This document shows, in pieces, positions 5,762 through 13,175 of a stretch of DNA of 36,560 nt; positions within the stretch are counted from its first letter, which is position 1, and each line of letters opens with the position of its first letter. A model generated the notes under the pieces. That model saw nothing but the letters and a program-made list of their open reading frames with translations. It was not told where the DNA came from and searched no databases. A program made the position numbers and the translations under genes. The stretch covers positions 1 to 36,560 of the forward strand of contig CAMDAM010000007.1 in the NCBI GenBank assembly GCA_945888575.1, in the 5' to 3' direction. Origin of the DNA: Asaia bogorensis (GTDB lineage: Bacteria > Pseudomonadota > Alphaproteobacteria > Acetobacterales > Acetobacteraceae).

Positions 5762-7852
5762 ATGCCCGCCTTCCGCATCGGAATCGACATCGGCGGTACC
5801 TTCACCGACATCGTGCTGATGTCCGAAGACGGCAGCTTCCGCACCAAGAAGATTTCCTCCAGCGTCGAGAACTACGCCCGCGCTATCGCCGAGGGCCTGT
5901 CCGAAGCCCTCGCCGAGTACGGCATCAAAACCCCCGCCATCACCGAACTCCGCCACGCCACCACTGTCGGCTCCAACGCCATCCTGGAGCAGAAGGGCGC
6001 CAAGATCGGCCTGATCGGCACCAGGGGCTTCCGCGACATCCTGCAGATCCGCAACCTCCGCCTCCCCCGCCTCTACGACCTCGCCTGGGACAAGCCACCC
6101 CCCCTCGTCGAACGCTACCTCCGCCGCACCGTCGACGAACGCATCGAGACATCCGGCACCATCGCCCGCCCGCTGAACGAGCAGGAAGCCACCACCGAAA
6201 TCCAGACCCTCCTGTCCGAAGGCGTCGAAGCCATCGCCATCTGCCTCATCAACAGCTTCGCCAACCCCACCCACGAACGCCGCCTGCGCGAGCTCGTCAC
6301 GTCCCTCGCCCCCAACCTCCCCTGCTGCCTCTCCAGCGACGTGCTGCCGGAGATGGGCGAATACGAACGCACCTCCACCACCGTGGTGAACACCTACGTC
6401 CTGCCCGTCGTCGCCCGCTACCTCGCCACTCTGCAAGCCGACCTCGCCACCGCCGGGATCACCGCCCCCCTGCGCCTCATGCAATCCAACGGTGGCCTCA
6501 CCACCGCCAATGAAGCCGCCCGCCTGCCGATGAACATCGTCGAATCCGGCCCCGCCGCCGGCGTCGTCGGCGCCCGCGCCGTCTCGGAACGCCTGGGCCT
6601 TTCGGACATGATCAGCTTCGACATGGGCGGCACCACCGCCAAGGCCTCCCTAATCGAGGATGGCCGCTACAGCCGCTCGCCGGAATACCAGGTCGGCGGC
6701 GGCGTCATCATGGGCTCCCGCCTGCTCACCGGCGCCGGCTACCTCCTCAAGGTCCCCGCCATCGACCTCGCCGAGGTCGGCGCCGGCGGCGGCTCCATCG
6801 TCTGGATCGACGCCGGCGGCTCGCTCCAGATCGGCCCGCACAGCGCCGCCTCCTCGCCGGGCCCGGTCTGCTACGACACCGGCGGCACCGAACCCACCGT
6901 GACAGACGCCGTGCTCACCCTCGGCTACATCAACCCCGCCTACCTCGTGAACGGCCGCCTGCGCCTCAACGCCGAAAAAGCCCGCGCCGTCTTCCAGGAC
7001 CGCATCGCCACCCCGCTCGGCCTCTCCTTGGAACGCGCCGCCCACGGTGCCTACGAGATCGCCGTCGCCCGCATGATGCGCGCCATCCGCGCCGTCTCCA
7101 CCGAACGCGGTCGCGACCCCCGCCGCTTCGGCCTCTTTGCCTTCGGCGGCAACGGCCCCGTCTTCGGCGCCGCCATGGCCCGCGAACTCGGCATCACCCG
7201 CGTGGTGATCCCGCCCTCGCCCGGCCTGTTCTCCGCCTTCGGCCTGCTCTACGCCGAAGTCGAACACCACCGCTCCCGCAGCTTCCGCGCCCCCCTTGGC
7301 ACCAACGCCGCCGCCATGGAAACCACCTGGTCCGCCATGGCCGCCGAGGTGCTGGCCCTCCTCGAAGCCGAAAGCTTCCCCCCCGTCCGCCGCCAGGTGG
7401 AACGCCTCGCCGCCCTGCGCTACCACGGCCAGGCCTTCGAACTCACCATCCCAGTGCCCGACGGCCCGCTCGATCTCTCCGCCCTCGGCGAGGCCTTCGG
7501 CCAGGAGCACGAGAAAACCTACGGCCACCGCGCTGGCCCGGAAGAGCCGATCGACGTCATCAGCCTCGCCGTCATCGCCCGCGGCATCCCCGAACGCGCC
7601 GCGGTGCCCGAGCACATCCGCGTCGCCGTGCCAGAGGAAACCATCCGCCCAGAACCGCGCCAAGCCTATTTCGGGCCGCGCCACGGGTGGCACGACACCC
7701 CAGTGCTTTTCCGCTCCGACCTCGCCAGCCCCGTCCAGGGCCCAGCGATCATCGAGGAATACGGCTCTACCTGTGTCGTACCACCCGGCTTCTCCGCAAA
7801 GCTCGATGGATACGGCAATATCGTAATGGAAAAGGAAGCGGTTCTTTTTTGA
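5762..7852 (+). CDS. hyuA: Hydantoinase A / 5-oxoprolinase, HyuA-type ATPase subunit
   Basis: A 696-residue HyuA-family protein, about the usual length. The actin-like ATPase signature GIDIGGTFTDIVL (7-19) opens the protein; later come FDMGGTTAKASL and FAFGGNGPVFGAAMARELG, both conserved in the family. It should bind ATP and activate the ring carbonyl that HyuB then helps hydrolyse. Start ATG 5762 follows GGGAG and lies 2 bases after hyuB. The last residues (VLF, then TGA) are encoded by the left hairpin of the AT-rich repeat at 7840-7957, and the stop codon is in the hairpin loop, so the repeat appears to have set the gene's end. Specificity (hydantoin, N-methylhydantoin or oxoproline) is not resolved. 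Confidence 0.93.
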   Translation: MPAFRIGIDIGGTFTDIVLMSEDGSFRTKKISSSVENYARAIAEGLSEALAEYGIKTPAITELRHATTVGSNAILEQKGAKIGLIGTRGFRDILQIRNLRLPRLYDLAWDKPPPLVERYLRRTVDERIETSGTIARPLNEQEATTEIQTLLSEGVEAIAICLINSFANPTHERRLRELVTSLAPNLPCCLSSDVLPEMGEYERTSTTVVNTYVLPVVARYLATLQADLATAGITAPLRLMQSNGGLTTANEAARLPMNIVESGPAAGVVGARAVSERLGLSDMISFDMGGTTAKASLIEDGRYSRSPEYQVGGGVIMGSRLLTGAGYLLKVPAIDLAEVGAGGGSIVWIDAGGSLQIGPHSAASSPGPVCYDTGGTEPTVTDAVLTLGYINPAYLVNGRLRLNAEKARAVFQDRIATPLGLSLERAAHGAYEIAVARMMRAIRAVSTERGRDPRRFGLFAFGGNGPVFGAAMARELGITRVVIPPSPGLFSAFGLLYAEVEHHRSRSFRAPLGTNAAAMETTWSAMAAEVLALLEAESFPPVRRQVERLAALRYHGQAFELTIPVPDGPLDLSALGEAFGQEHEKTYGHRAGPEEPIDVISLAVIARGIPERAAVPEHIRVAVPEETIRPEPRQAYFGPRHGWHDTPVLFRSDLASPVQGPAIIEEYGSTCVVPPGFSAKLDGYGNIVMEKEAVLF

Positions 7853-7957
7853 AAAAAAGAACCAAAAAACTTTTATCCGCTTGCACCGCGCCCTCCAAGG
7901 AGAGCGAAGCGCAAACGGATAAAAGTCTTTTTGCTTTTTTTTCTTCAGAAAAAGAAG
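7840..7957. repeat. AT-rich bidirectional terminator-like repeat, copy 1
   Basis: Three nested or tandem inverted repeats between convergent genes. Hairpin A: GGTTCTTTTTT (7840-7850), loop GA, AAAAAAGAACC (7853-7863). Middle pair: ACTTTTATCCG (7869-7879) with CGGATAAAAGT (7916-7926). Hairpin B: CTTTTTTTTC (7934-7943), loop TTCA, GAAAAAGAAG (7948-7957). The same architecture in the opposite orientation is at 28076-28180. Poly-T/poly-A stems would terminate transcription from both sides. The hyuA stop TGA overlaps loop A. Confidence 0.85.
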
Positions 7958-7964
7958 ACTCTTC

Positions 7965-9545
7965 CTATGCCTTTCGAACGTTCCAGAACACCGGCCACCC
8001 ATTCTGGATACCAGTGATCGATTTATTGAAACAGGTGAACCCGGTCCAGTGCCCGGTGGGCACATAGGGCGCATCCTGGAAGGCCTGGAGCTGCATCTGC
8101 TCCACGATCTTCTTCTGCGTCGGCACATCGCTGGCGGCCAGCCACTGCTCGCGCAGTTCCTCCAGCTTCGGCGCGTTGGGCCAGCCGAACCAGGCCGCCG
8201 GGCCAGAGCGGATGGCAATCTGCGCCGGCACGAACACGTTGTTCAGGCTGGTGAGGTTGGTGATGAAGATGCTCCAGCCGCCCTTGTCGATCGGCTCTTT
8301 GCTCGCTCTGCGCTGCACCACCGTGCCCCATTCCAGCGACAGGTAATCCAGGTTGAAGCCCATGCGCCGCAGCATGTCGCTCGCCACCAGGGACTGCGCG
8401 TGCAGCGACGGAATGGTGGAGGGGCCGAGCAGCACCACCTTCTCGCCCTTGTACCCGGCCGCGGTCAGTTCCTGCTTCACCTTGTCGAAATCGGTGCGCC
8501 CGGCCATCGCCTGCACGCCCACATCGGTGGCCATCGGCATCCCCGGCGTGAACAGGCCAACACCGGTCTTGTACAGCTCCGGCTCCGCGCCCGAGACCGC
8601 CTCGGCGTAGTCCTTCTGGTTCACGCAAGCCATCACCAGGCGGCGGATCGCCGGGTTGTCGAAGGGAGGGTGCAGCGAGTTGAACCGGATGCAGCCAATG
8701 CCGCCCATGCGGTTGATGATGCGAAGCTGCAGGTTCGGGTCGCGCCGCAGCAGCGTGATCAGGTCCACCGACGGGCCCTCCAGCCAGTCGAACTCGTTCT
8801 TCTGCATTGCCGCCGCCGCCGTGGCTGGGTCGGGCTGGAAGGTCCACACCACGCGGTCGAAATGCGCCACCTTCGGCCCCGCCAGGAAGCTGGTTTGCCC
8901 GTTGGCGCGCGGCACATAGCCGGCGAACTTCTCGTATACCACGCGGCTGCCCGCCACCCGTTCGTCGGGGCGGAAGCGGAACGGGCCGCTGCCGGTGGGG
9001 TCGGTGATCTGCACCGTCGGCTCGGTCTTGGCGATGCGCTCCGGCATGATCACGCAGGCCGGCTGCGCAAGCGCTTCGGGCAGCAGCGCGAAAGGTTCCT
9101 TGAGGCGGATGCGGATCGTCTTGTCGTTCACGGCCGAAATCTCGTCCGTCCGCGCCTGCAGAACGGTCCCGTAGCTGTCGCGCGCCCACCAGCGGCGGAT
9201 CGAGGTCACGCAATCGATCGCGCGCACCGGCTCCCCGTCATGGAACTTGAGCCCATCGCGCAGGGTCAGCTCCCAGGTCTTGCCGTCGGCCGAGGTGTTC
9301 ACGCCGCCGACCATCTGCGGATGGGGAACGAAGTTCTCGTCCACGCCGAAGAGCTGGTCGTACACCAGGTTGCCGTGGTTGCGGGTGATGTCTGCCGTGG
9401 TCCACACCGGGTCCAGCGAGATCGGGTCGGCATGCGGCATGAACCGCAATTCGCGCGATCCCTGGGCTTGGGTGATGTTGGGCATGGCCAGCGCACCGGC
9501 TCCGGCGGCGGCGGTCGTCAGAAGGCTCCTGCGGCTCAGCGACAT
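7965..9545 (-). CDS. ABC transporter substrate-binding protein, family 5 (peptide/nickel type), Tat-exported
   Basis: A 526-residue periplasmic binding protein of the DppA/OppA-like family 5. The N-terminus carries a twin-arginine signal (SRRSLLTT, R5-R6), an alanine-rich hydrophobic stretch and a likely cut after TQA. The mature part shows family features such as ISLDPVWTTADITRNHGNLVYDQLF-like sequence, LRDGLKFHDGEPV and NPAIRRLVMACVNQKDYAEAV. The start ATG 9545 has AGGGAG upstream. No permease or ATPase gene is adjacent: lpxA lies upstream on the same strand and hyuA is convergent. Because it sits tail-to-tail with hyuBA it could bind a hydantoin, oxoproline or short-peptide substrate, but that is only proximity. 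It is separated from hyuA by the repeat at 7840-7957. Confidence 0.92.
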   Translation of the reverse strand: MSLSRRSLLTTAAAGAGALAMPNITQAQGSRELRFMPHADPISLDPVWTTADITRNHGNLVYDQLFGVDENFVPHPQMVGGVNTSADGKTWELTLRDGLKFHDGEPVRAIDCVTSIRRWWARDSYGTVLQARTDEISAVNDKTIRIRLKEPFALLPEALAQPACVIMPERIAKTEPTVQITDPTGSGPFRFRPDERVAGSRVVYEKFAGYVPRANGQTSFLAGPKVAHFDRVVWTFQPDPATAAAAMQKNEFDWLEGPSVDLITLLRRDPNLQLRIINRMGGIGCIRFNSLHPPFDNPAIRRLVMACVNQKDYAEAVSGAEPELYKTGVGLFTPGMPMATDVGVQAMAGRTDFDKVKQELTAAGYKGEKVVLLGPSTIPSLHAQSLVASDMLRRMGFNLDYLSLEWGTVVQRRASKEPIDKGGWSIFITNLTSLNNVFVPAQIAIRSGPAAWFGWPNAPKLEELREQWLAASDVPTQKKIVEQMQLQAFQDAPYVPTGHWTGFTCFNKSITGIQNGWPVFWNVRKA

Positions 9546-9651
9546 CGGGCAACTCCCTGTTTCTTGTTATGGGAGTATTTGGCCTCGCATAGCCGCCCCG
9601 CGCAATACGCGGCGCTCAGAAATTTGTAGTGATCCTGGAACCGCGAACGGG

Positions 9652-10539
9652 TCAGGAAATGTCGGCGTCCGCCCCCACGCCGGCGGCGCGGATCAAACCG
9701 CGGCGGCTCGGCGCTTCCATGAACGCCAGCACCTCGGCCACCAGCGCGTCTTCGCCATACTGCGCGCGCGCCTGTTCGATCCGCTCGGCCATCACGCCCT
9801 CGCCGCGGAACATCAGCCGAAAGGCGGCGCGCAGCTGGGCCACCTGGGTCTTGGTGAAGCCGCGGCGCCGCAGCCCGATCATGTTCAGGCTGGCCAGGCG
9901 CGCCCGGTTGCCCAACACGGTGCCGAACGGGATCACATCGGCTTCCACGCCGGAAACGCCGCCGATCATGGCGCCGCGCCCGATGCGCACGAACTGGTGG
10001 ATCGCCGCGGCACCGCCGATCACGGCGAAGTCGCCAATGCTCACATGCCCGCCCATCACGGCGTTGTTCGCCACCACCACGCCGTTGCCCAGCGTGCAGT
10101 CATGCGCCACGTGGGTGGTGGCCATCAGCATGCAATCCGTGCCCACGCGCGTGATGCCGCGGCCATGCGCCGTGCCGCGATGGATGGTGACGTGCTCGCG
10201 GATCTGGCAGCGCGCGCCCACTTCGGTACGGGTGGGCTCGTCGCGGTACTTGAAGTCCTGCGGCGCCATGCCGATCGTCACGAACGGGTAGATCACCGCA
10301 TCGGCGCCGATGCGCGTGTGCCCGTCGATCACCGCATGGGAAATCAGGCGCGCCCCGTCCTCGATCTCCACATCCGGGCCCACGGTGCAGAACGGCCCGA
10401 TCTCCACATTCATCCCAAGCCGCGCCGAGGGGTCCACTACAGCCATCGGATGGATGCGCACACCCCGCACGCGGCCGACATCGCTGGCGTCGGAGGCTGC
10501 CAGGTCGGCCGCAGTGGTGTGGACAGGGAATGCATCCAT
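9652..10539 (-). CDS. lpxA: Acyl-ACP:UDP-N-acetylglucosamine O-acyltransferase
   Basis: First enzyme of lipid A synthesis; it transfers a 3-hydroxyacyl chain from ACP to UDP-GlcNAc in the cytoplasm. The protein is a left-handed beta-helix of hexapeptide repeats with the conserved HVAHDC, where H143 and H146 match the E. coli H122/H125 pair (H125 is the catalytic base), followed by NNAVMGGHVSIGDFAVIGG. At 295 residues it is about 30 longer than E. coli LpxA. Normal proteins begin near IHPMAVVDPSARLG (residue 29), so the extra N-terminus may be a start-site error; GTG codons just before that point lack a good Shine-Dalgarno sequence, so I kept ATG 10539. It is last in the lpxD-fabZ-lpxA run. 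The usual lpxI and lpxB do not follow. Confidence 0.93.
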   Translation of the reverse strand: MDAFPVHTTAADLAASDASDVGRVRGVRIHPMAVVDPSARLGMNVEIGPFCTVGPDVEIEDGARLISHAVIDGHTRIGADAVIYPFVTIGMAPQDFKYRDEPTRTEVGARCQIREHVTIHRGTAHGRGITRVGTDCMLMATTHVAHDCTLGNGVVVANNAVMGGHVSIGDFAVIGGAAAIHQFVRIGRGAMIGGVSGVEADVIPFGTVLGNRARLASLNMIGLRRRGFTKTQVAQLRAAFRLMFRGEGVMAERIEQARAQYGEDALVAEVLAFMEAPSRRGLIRAAGVGADADIS

Positions 10540-10607
10540 CGAACGAACTTTCGCAGCCCAGGGGTATCTCGCACCTGCAACCTAGGGCCTGCGACGCGCC
10601 GCGGCTA

Positions 10608-10620
10608 AACAATCATTGTT
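10608..10620. promoter_or_regulatory. Palindrome AACAAT-C-ATTGTT upstream of lpxA
   Basis: Perfect 6-1-6 inverted repeat in the 158-base fabZ-lpxA gap, which is less GC-rich than its surroundings. It may be an operator, or part of a promoter giving lpxA expression separate from the upstream operon. No regulator can be named from the sequence. Confidence 0.35.
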
Positions 10621-10697
10621 GCCGCATATTTCTCCACAACGCCCGCCAAGTGCCTGTTTTGGCGAGAAAACGGCGAAATCAAGGCAAGCGGTGCAAC

Positions 10698-11192
10698 TCA
10701 GTGCTCCGCGGTGCGCTCCATGATCATCGCGGCATACGTGGCCTCAGCCACCGCCACGCCATCGACCTTGGCCACGGCATGGAACTTCCACACATTGCCC
10801 CGGCTGCGTTCCTTGACGATGTGGATTTTCACCTGGTCGCCGGGCACCACCGGGCGGCGGAACTTCGCCCCCTCGATCGACATGAAATACACCACCCGCC
10901 CGGCGGATTCCTCGCCCAGCGTCTCCACCACCAGCACGGCCGCCGTCTGCGCCATGCTCTCGATGATCAGCACGCCCGGCATCACCGGGTGGCCGGGGAA
11001 GTGGCCCTGGAAGAAGTTCTCGTTGGCCGTAACGTTCTTGATCCCTGTGGCGGACTGGTTGCGCACCAGATCCACCACCCGGTCGATCAGCAGAAACGGA
11101 TAGCGGTGCGGGATCAGCTTCATGATGCGCGCGATGTCGACGGTGCCGACGGTCTCGCCCTGCTGCTGCGCCTGTTGGTTGGTGTCGTCCAT
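10698..11192 (-). CDS. fabZ: 3-hydroxyacyl-[ACP] dehydratase FabZ
   Basis: Hot-dog-fold dehydratase that removes water from 3-hydroxyacyl-ACP during fatty acid elongation, setting the balance with LpxA, which uses the same hydroxyacyl-ACP. It has 164 residues, slightly longer than the usual 140-155 because of a Gln-rich N-terminus (residues 6-12). The active-site loop NFFQGHFPGHPVMPGVLIIE is intact, with H64 and E78 as the expected catalytic pair. The start ATG 11192 lies 5 bases after the lpxD stop, so the genes are co-transcribed. The end is followed by a 158-base gap before lpxA, the longest gap within the lipid A part of the cluster. Confidence 0.96.
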   Translation of the reverse strand: MDDTNQQAQQQGETVGTVDIARIMKLIPHRYPFLLIDRVVDLVRNQSATGIKNVTANENFFQGHFPGHPVMPGVLIIESMAQTAAVLVVETLGEESAGRVVYFMSIEGAKFRRPVVPGDQVKIHIVKERSRGNVWKFHAVAKVDGVAVAEATYAAMIMERTAEH

Positions 11193-11197
11193 CCCGC

Positions 11198-12286
11198 TCA
11201 GCCCCGATCCTTGTCCGCCCCTGCGCCGCCATCCTGGTCGGCGCCCCGCGCAGCCTGCTCACGCGCCACGATTCGCCGCATCGTCGCATACTCGCGGAAG
11301 AACTGCCGCGCCGGCATGGCGGGCGCACCCACCATCTCGGCCTTTGCCGGCACGTCCCCCATCACGCCGGATTTGGCGCCGATGCGCGCGCCATCGCCGA
11401 TCGCAAGATGCCCGGTGATCCCCGCCTGTCCGCCAAGCTGCACGAAGTCGCCCAGCACGGTGGAACCGGAGATCCCGGCCTGCCCCACGATCACGCAGCA
11501 GCGCCCGAGGCGCACGTTGTGGCCGATCTGCACCAGATTGTCGATCCGGCAGCCCGGCCCGATCACCGTGTCCTGGCTCGATCCGCGGTCCACCGTGGTG
11601 TTGGCGCCGATCTCCACGTCATCGCCGATCAGCACCCGGCCGAGCTGCGGCACGCTGGTGAAGCCGGTGGGCCCGGTGGCGAAGCCGAACCCGTCCTGGC
11701 CGATCCGGCACCCGGGGTAGAAGGTGCAGCGCGCGCCCACCAGGGCGTGGCTCACGCTGCAGCCGGCGCCCACGCGGCAATCCGGCCCCAGCACCACGCC
11801 GGCGCCAATCACCGCAAGCGGGCCAATGCGGCAGCGTGGCCCGATCTCTGCACCCGCCTCCACCACCGCCAGCGGCCCAATCTCCGCCGTTGGGTCCACC
11901 ATCGCGCCGGGGTCGACCACCGCGGAGGGGTGGATGCCTGGCCGCACCGGCGGCATCGGATGAAACAGTGCCGCCACGCGCGCCCAGGCCAGGTAGGGCT
12001 GGCTGGTGCGAATCGCGATGGTGCCGGCCGGCACGTGGGATGCAAGGGCAGGGTGCACCAGCACTGCCCCGGCCCGCGTCGCCTTCAGCGCGTCCACGTA
12101 GCGGCGATTGTCGAGAAAGCTCACCGTCTCCGGTGTTGCCGCCTGCAAGGGCGCGATCCCATGCAGCAGCACCGCGCCCTCGGCCGCCGCATCGCCGCCG
12201 GCCGCCGCCACCACGGCGGCCAGCGCATGCGGCCCGGTGCGGGCGAAGAAGCGCGGATCGCCCGGCAAGGCAGCGGCGCGGGTCAT
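11198..12286 (-). CDS. lpxD: UDP-3-O-(3-hydroxyacyl)glucosamine N-acyltransferase
   Basis: Third lipid A enzyme, adding the N-linked hydroxyacyl chain. The 362-residue protein has the N-terminal uridine-binding domain (ending near FHPMPPVRPGIHPSAVV, about residue 115) and then a hexapeptide-repeat beta-helix with FYPGCRIGQDGFGFA and NTTVDRGS. The IDNLVQIGHNV segment carries the expected catalytic histidine. The C-terminal helix continues into a charged, glycine-rich tail. An upstream in-frame extension to 12412 is arginine-rich and overlaps skp, so ATG 12286, 16 bases after the skp stop, is the real start. Followed 5 bases later by fabZ. Confidence 0.95.
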   Translation of the reverse strand: MTRAAALPGDPRFFARTGPHALAAVVAAAGGDAAAEGAVLLHGIAPLQAATPETVSFLDNRRYVDALKATRAGAVLVHPALASHVPAGTIAIRTSQPYLAWARVAALFHPMPPVRPGIHPSAVVDPGAMVDPTAEIGPLAVVEAGAEIGPRCRIGPLAVIGAGVVLGPDCRVGAGCSVSHALVGARCTFYPGCRIGQDGFGFATGPTGFTSVPQLGRVLIGDDVEIGANTTVDRGSSQDTVIGPGCRIDNLVQIGHNVRLGRCCVIVGQAGISGSTVLGDFVQLGGQAGITGHLAIGDGARIGAKSGVMGDVPAKAEMVGAPAMPARQFFREYATMRRIVAREQAARGADQDGGAGADKDRG

Positions 12287-12302
12287 GGCCGGCCCTGGCG
12301 TA

Positions 12303-13172
12303 TCAGCGCCTGGCCGGCGCGGCCGCGGGGGCCGCGATGGCGGGCGGCGGCGGCAGGGCTGCGGCCGCCGGCGTCGGCGGCACGGCGGGCGATACCCCAT
12401 CGGCCGGCACATTCACCGTCGGCAGGATCTTGTTCAGCTCCTCGGCCACCTGCTCGCTGATGTCGAACTCGTTCACGTTCAGCGCCACCTGGCTGCGATG
12501 CAGCACCAGGTTGATGCCGCGGCTTTCAGACACCTGGCGAATCACCGCCACCAGCGAGGCCTGCACCTGGTTGATCGAGAACTGTGCCGCCTCCTGGATG
12601 ATCCGGTTGCGGTCGCGGAAGCTGCGCTGTGCTGCCGTGATGCGTTCCTGCAGTTCGCGCTCGCGGGCGCGGATCTGGTCCGGGGTCAGCCGGGCGCGGT
12701 CGCGGGCGAGGGCCTGCTGCATGTTGCGCCACAGAAGCTGCTCCTTCTGCGCGTCCTCGTTCAGCTTCTCGCGCCGTTCGCCGATGATCTTGTCGGCATG
12801 CTGCGCGGCGAGGGAGGCGCGCATCACCTCCGGCAGGCCGATCACGCCGATGGCCGCCACCGGCGGTGCCGTGCCCTTGGGCAGCGCCGGCAGCTCGGGC
12901 ACCGGCGGCACGGGGATCTGGCCGAGCGGGGCTTCATCGAGGTCGGCCGATTGCTGCGGTTCCGCGGCCTGCGGCGGTTGCTGGGCGGCGGCTGGCGGGC
13001 GCGCCGGCTGCGGCCGCGCACCTGGCGCGGGCGCCGCGCCGCCACGGCCCTGGCCGGGGATGAAGAAATCCTGGGACTGCGCCTGCGCGGCTCCAGCCAG
13101 GGGGCCGCCCGCCAGAAGTGCAACGCCAAGCAGGCCCGTCGCCACGGTGCCGAGGAAGGAAGTGCGGAGCAT
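12303..13172 (-). CDS. skp: OmpH/Skp-family periplasmic chaperone, extended
   Basis: Periplasmic chaperone that holds unfolded outer-membrane proteins for the Bam complex. A signal peptide ends at AQA-QS (about residue 32). Residues about 35-105 are a Pro/Ala/Gln-rich linker not present in classical Skp. The OmpH domain (about 107-250) begins with the hydrophobic AAIGVIGLPEVM strand, followed by long charged helices expected to form the coiled-coil tentacles, and ends with ISEQVAEELNKILPTV. A Pro/Ala tail closes the 289-residue protein, against roughly 160-200 in most homologues. The start is ATG 13172, 3 bases after the bamA stop; the GAGG inside the last bamA codons serves as ribosome-binding site. 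Confidence 0.9.
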   Translation of the reverse strand: MLRTSFLGTVATGLLGVALLAGGPLAGAAQAQSQDFFIPGQGRGGAAPAPGARPQPARPPAAAQQPPQAAEPQQSADLDEAPLGQIPVPPVPELPALPKGTAPPVAAIGVIGLPEVMRASLAAQHADKIIGERREKLNEDAQKEQLLWRNMQQALARDRARLTPDQIRARERELQERITAAQRSFRDRNRIIQEAAQFSINQVQASLVAVIRQVSESRGINLVLHRSQVALNVNEFDISEQVAEELNKILPTVNVPADGVSPAVPPTPAAAALPPPPAIAAPAAAPARR

Positions 13173-13175
13173 GGG

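Noticed and set aside
6650-8218. 522-codon minus-strand frame spanning the AT-rich repeat and hyuA
   Set aside because: It translates the antisense of hyuA and the repeat; no recognisable domain, and hyuA is certain.
8049-9629. 526-codon plus-strand frame opposite the binding protein
   Set aside because: His/Arg-rich shadow of similar length; the minus strand has the Tat signal and family 5 motifs.
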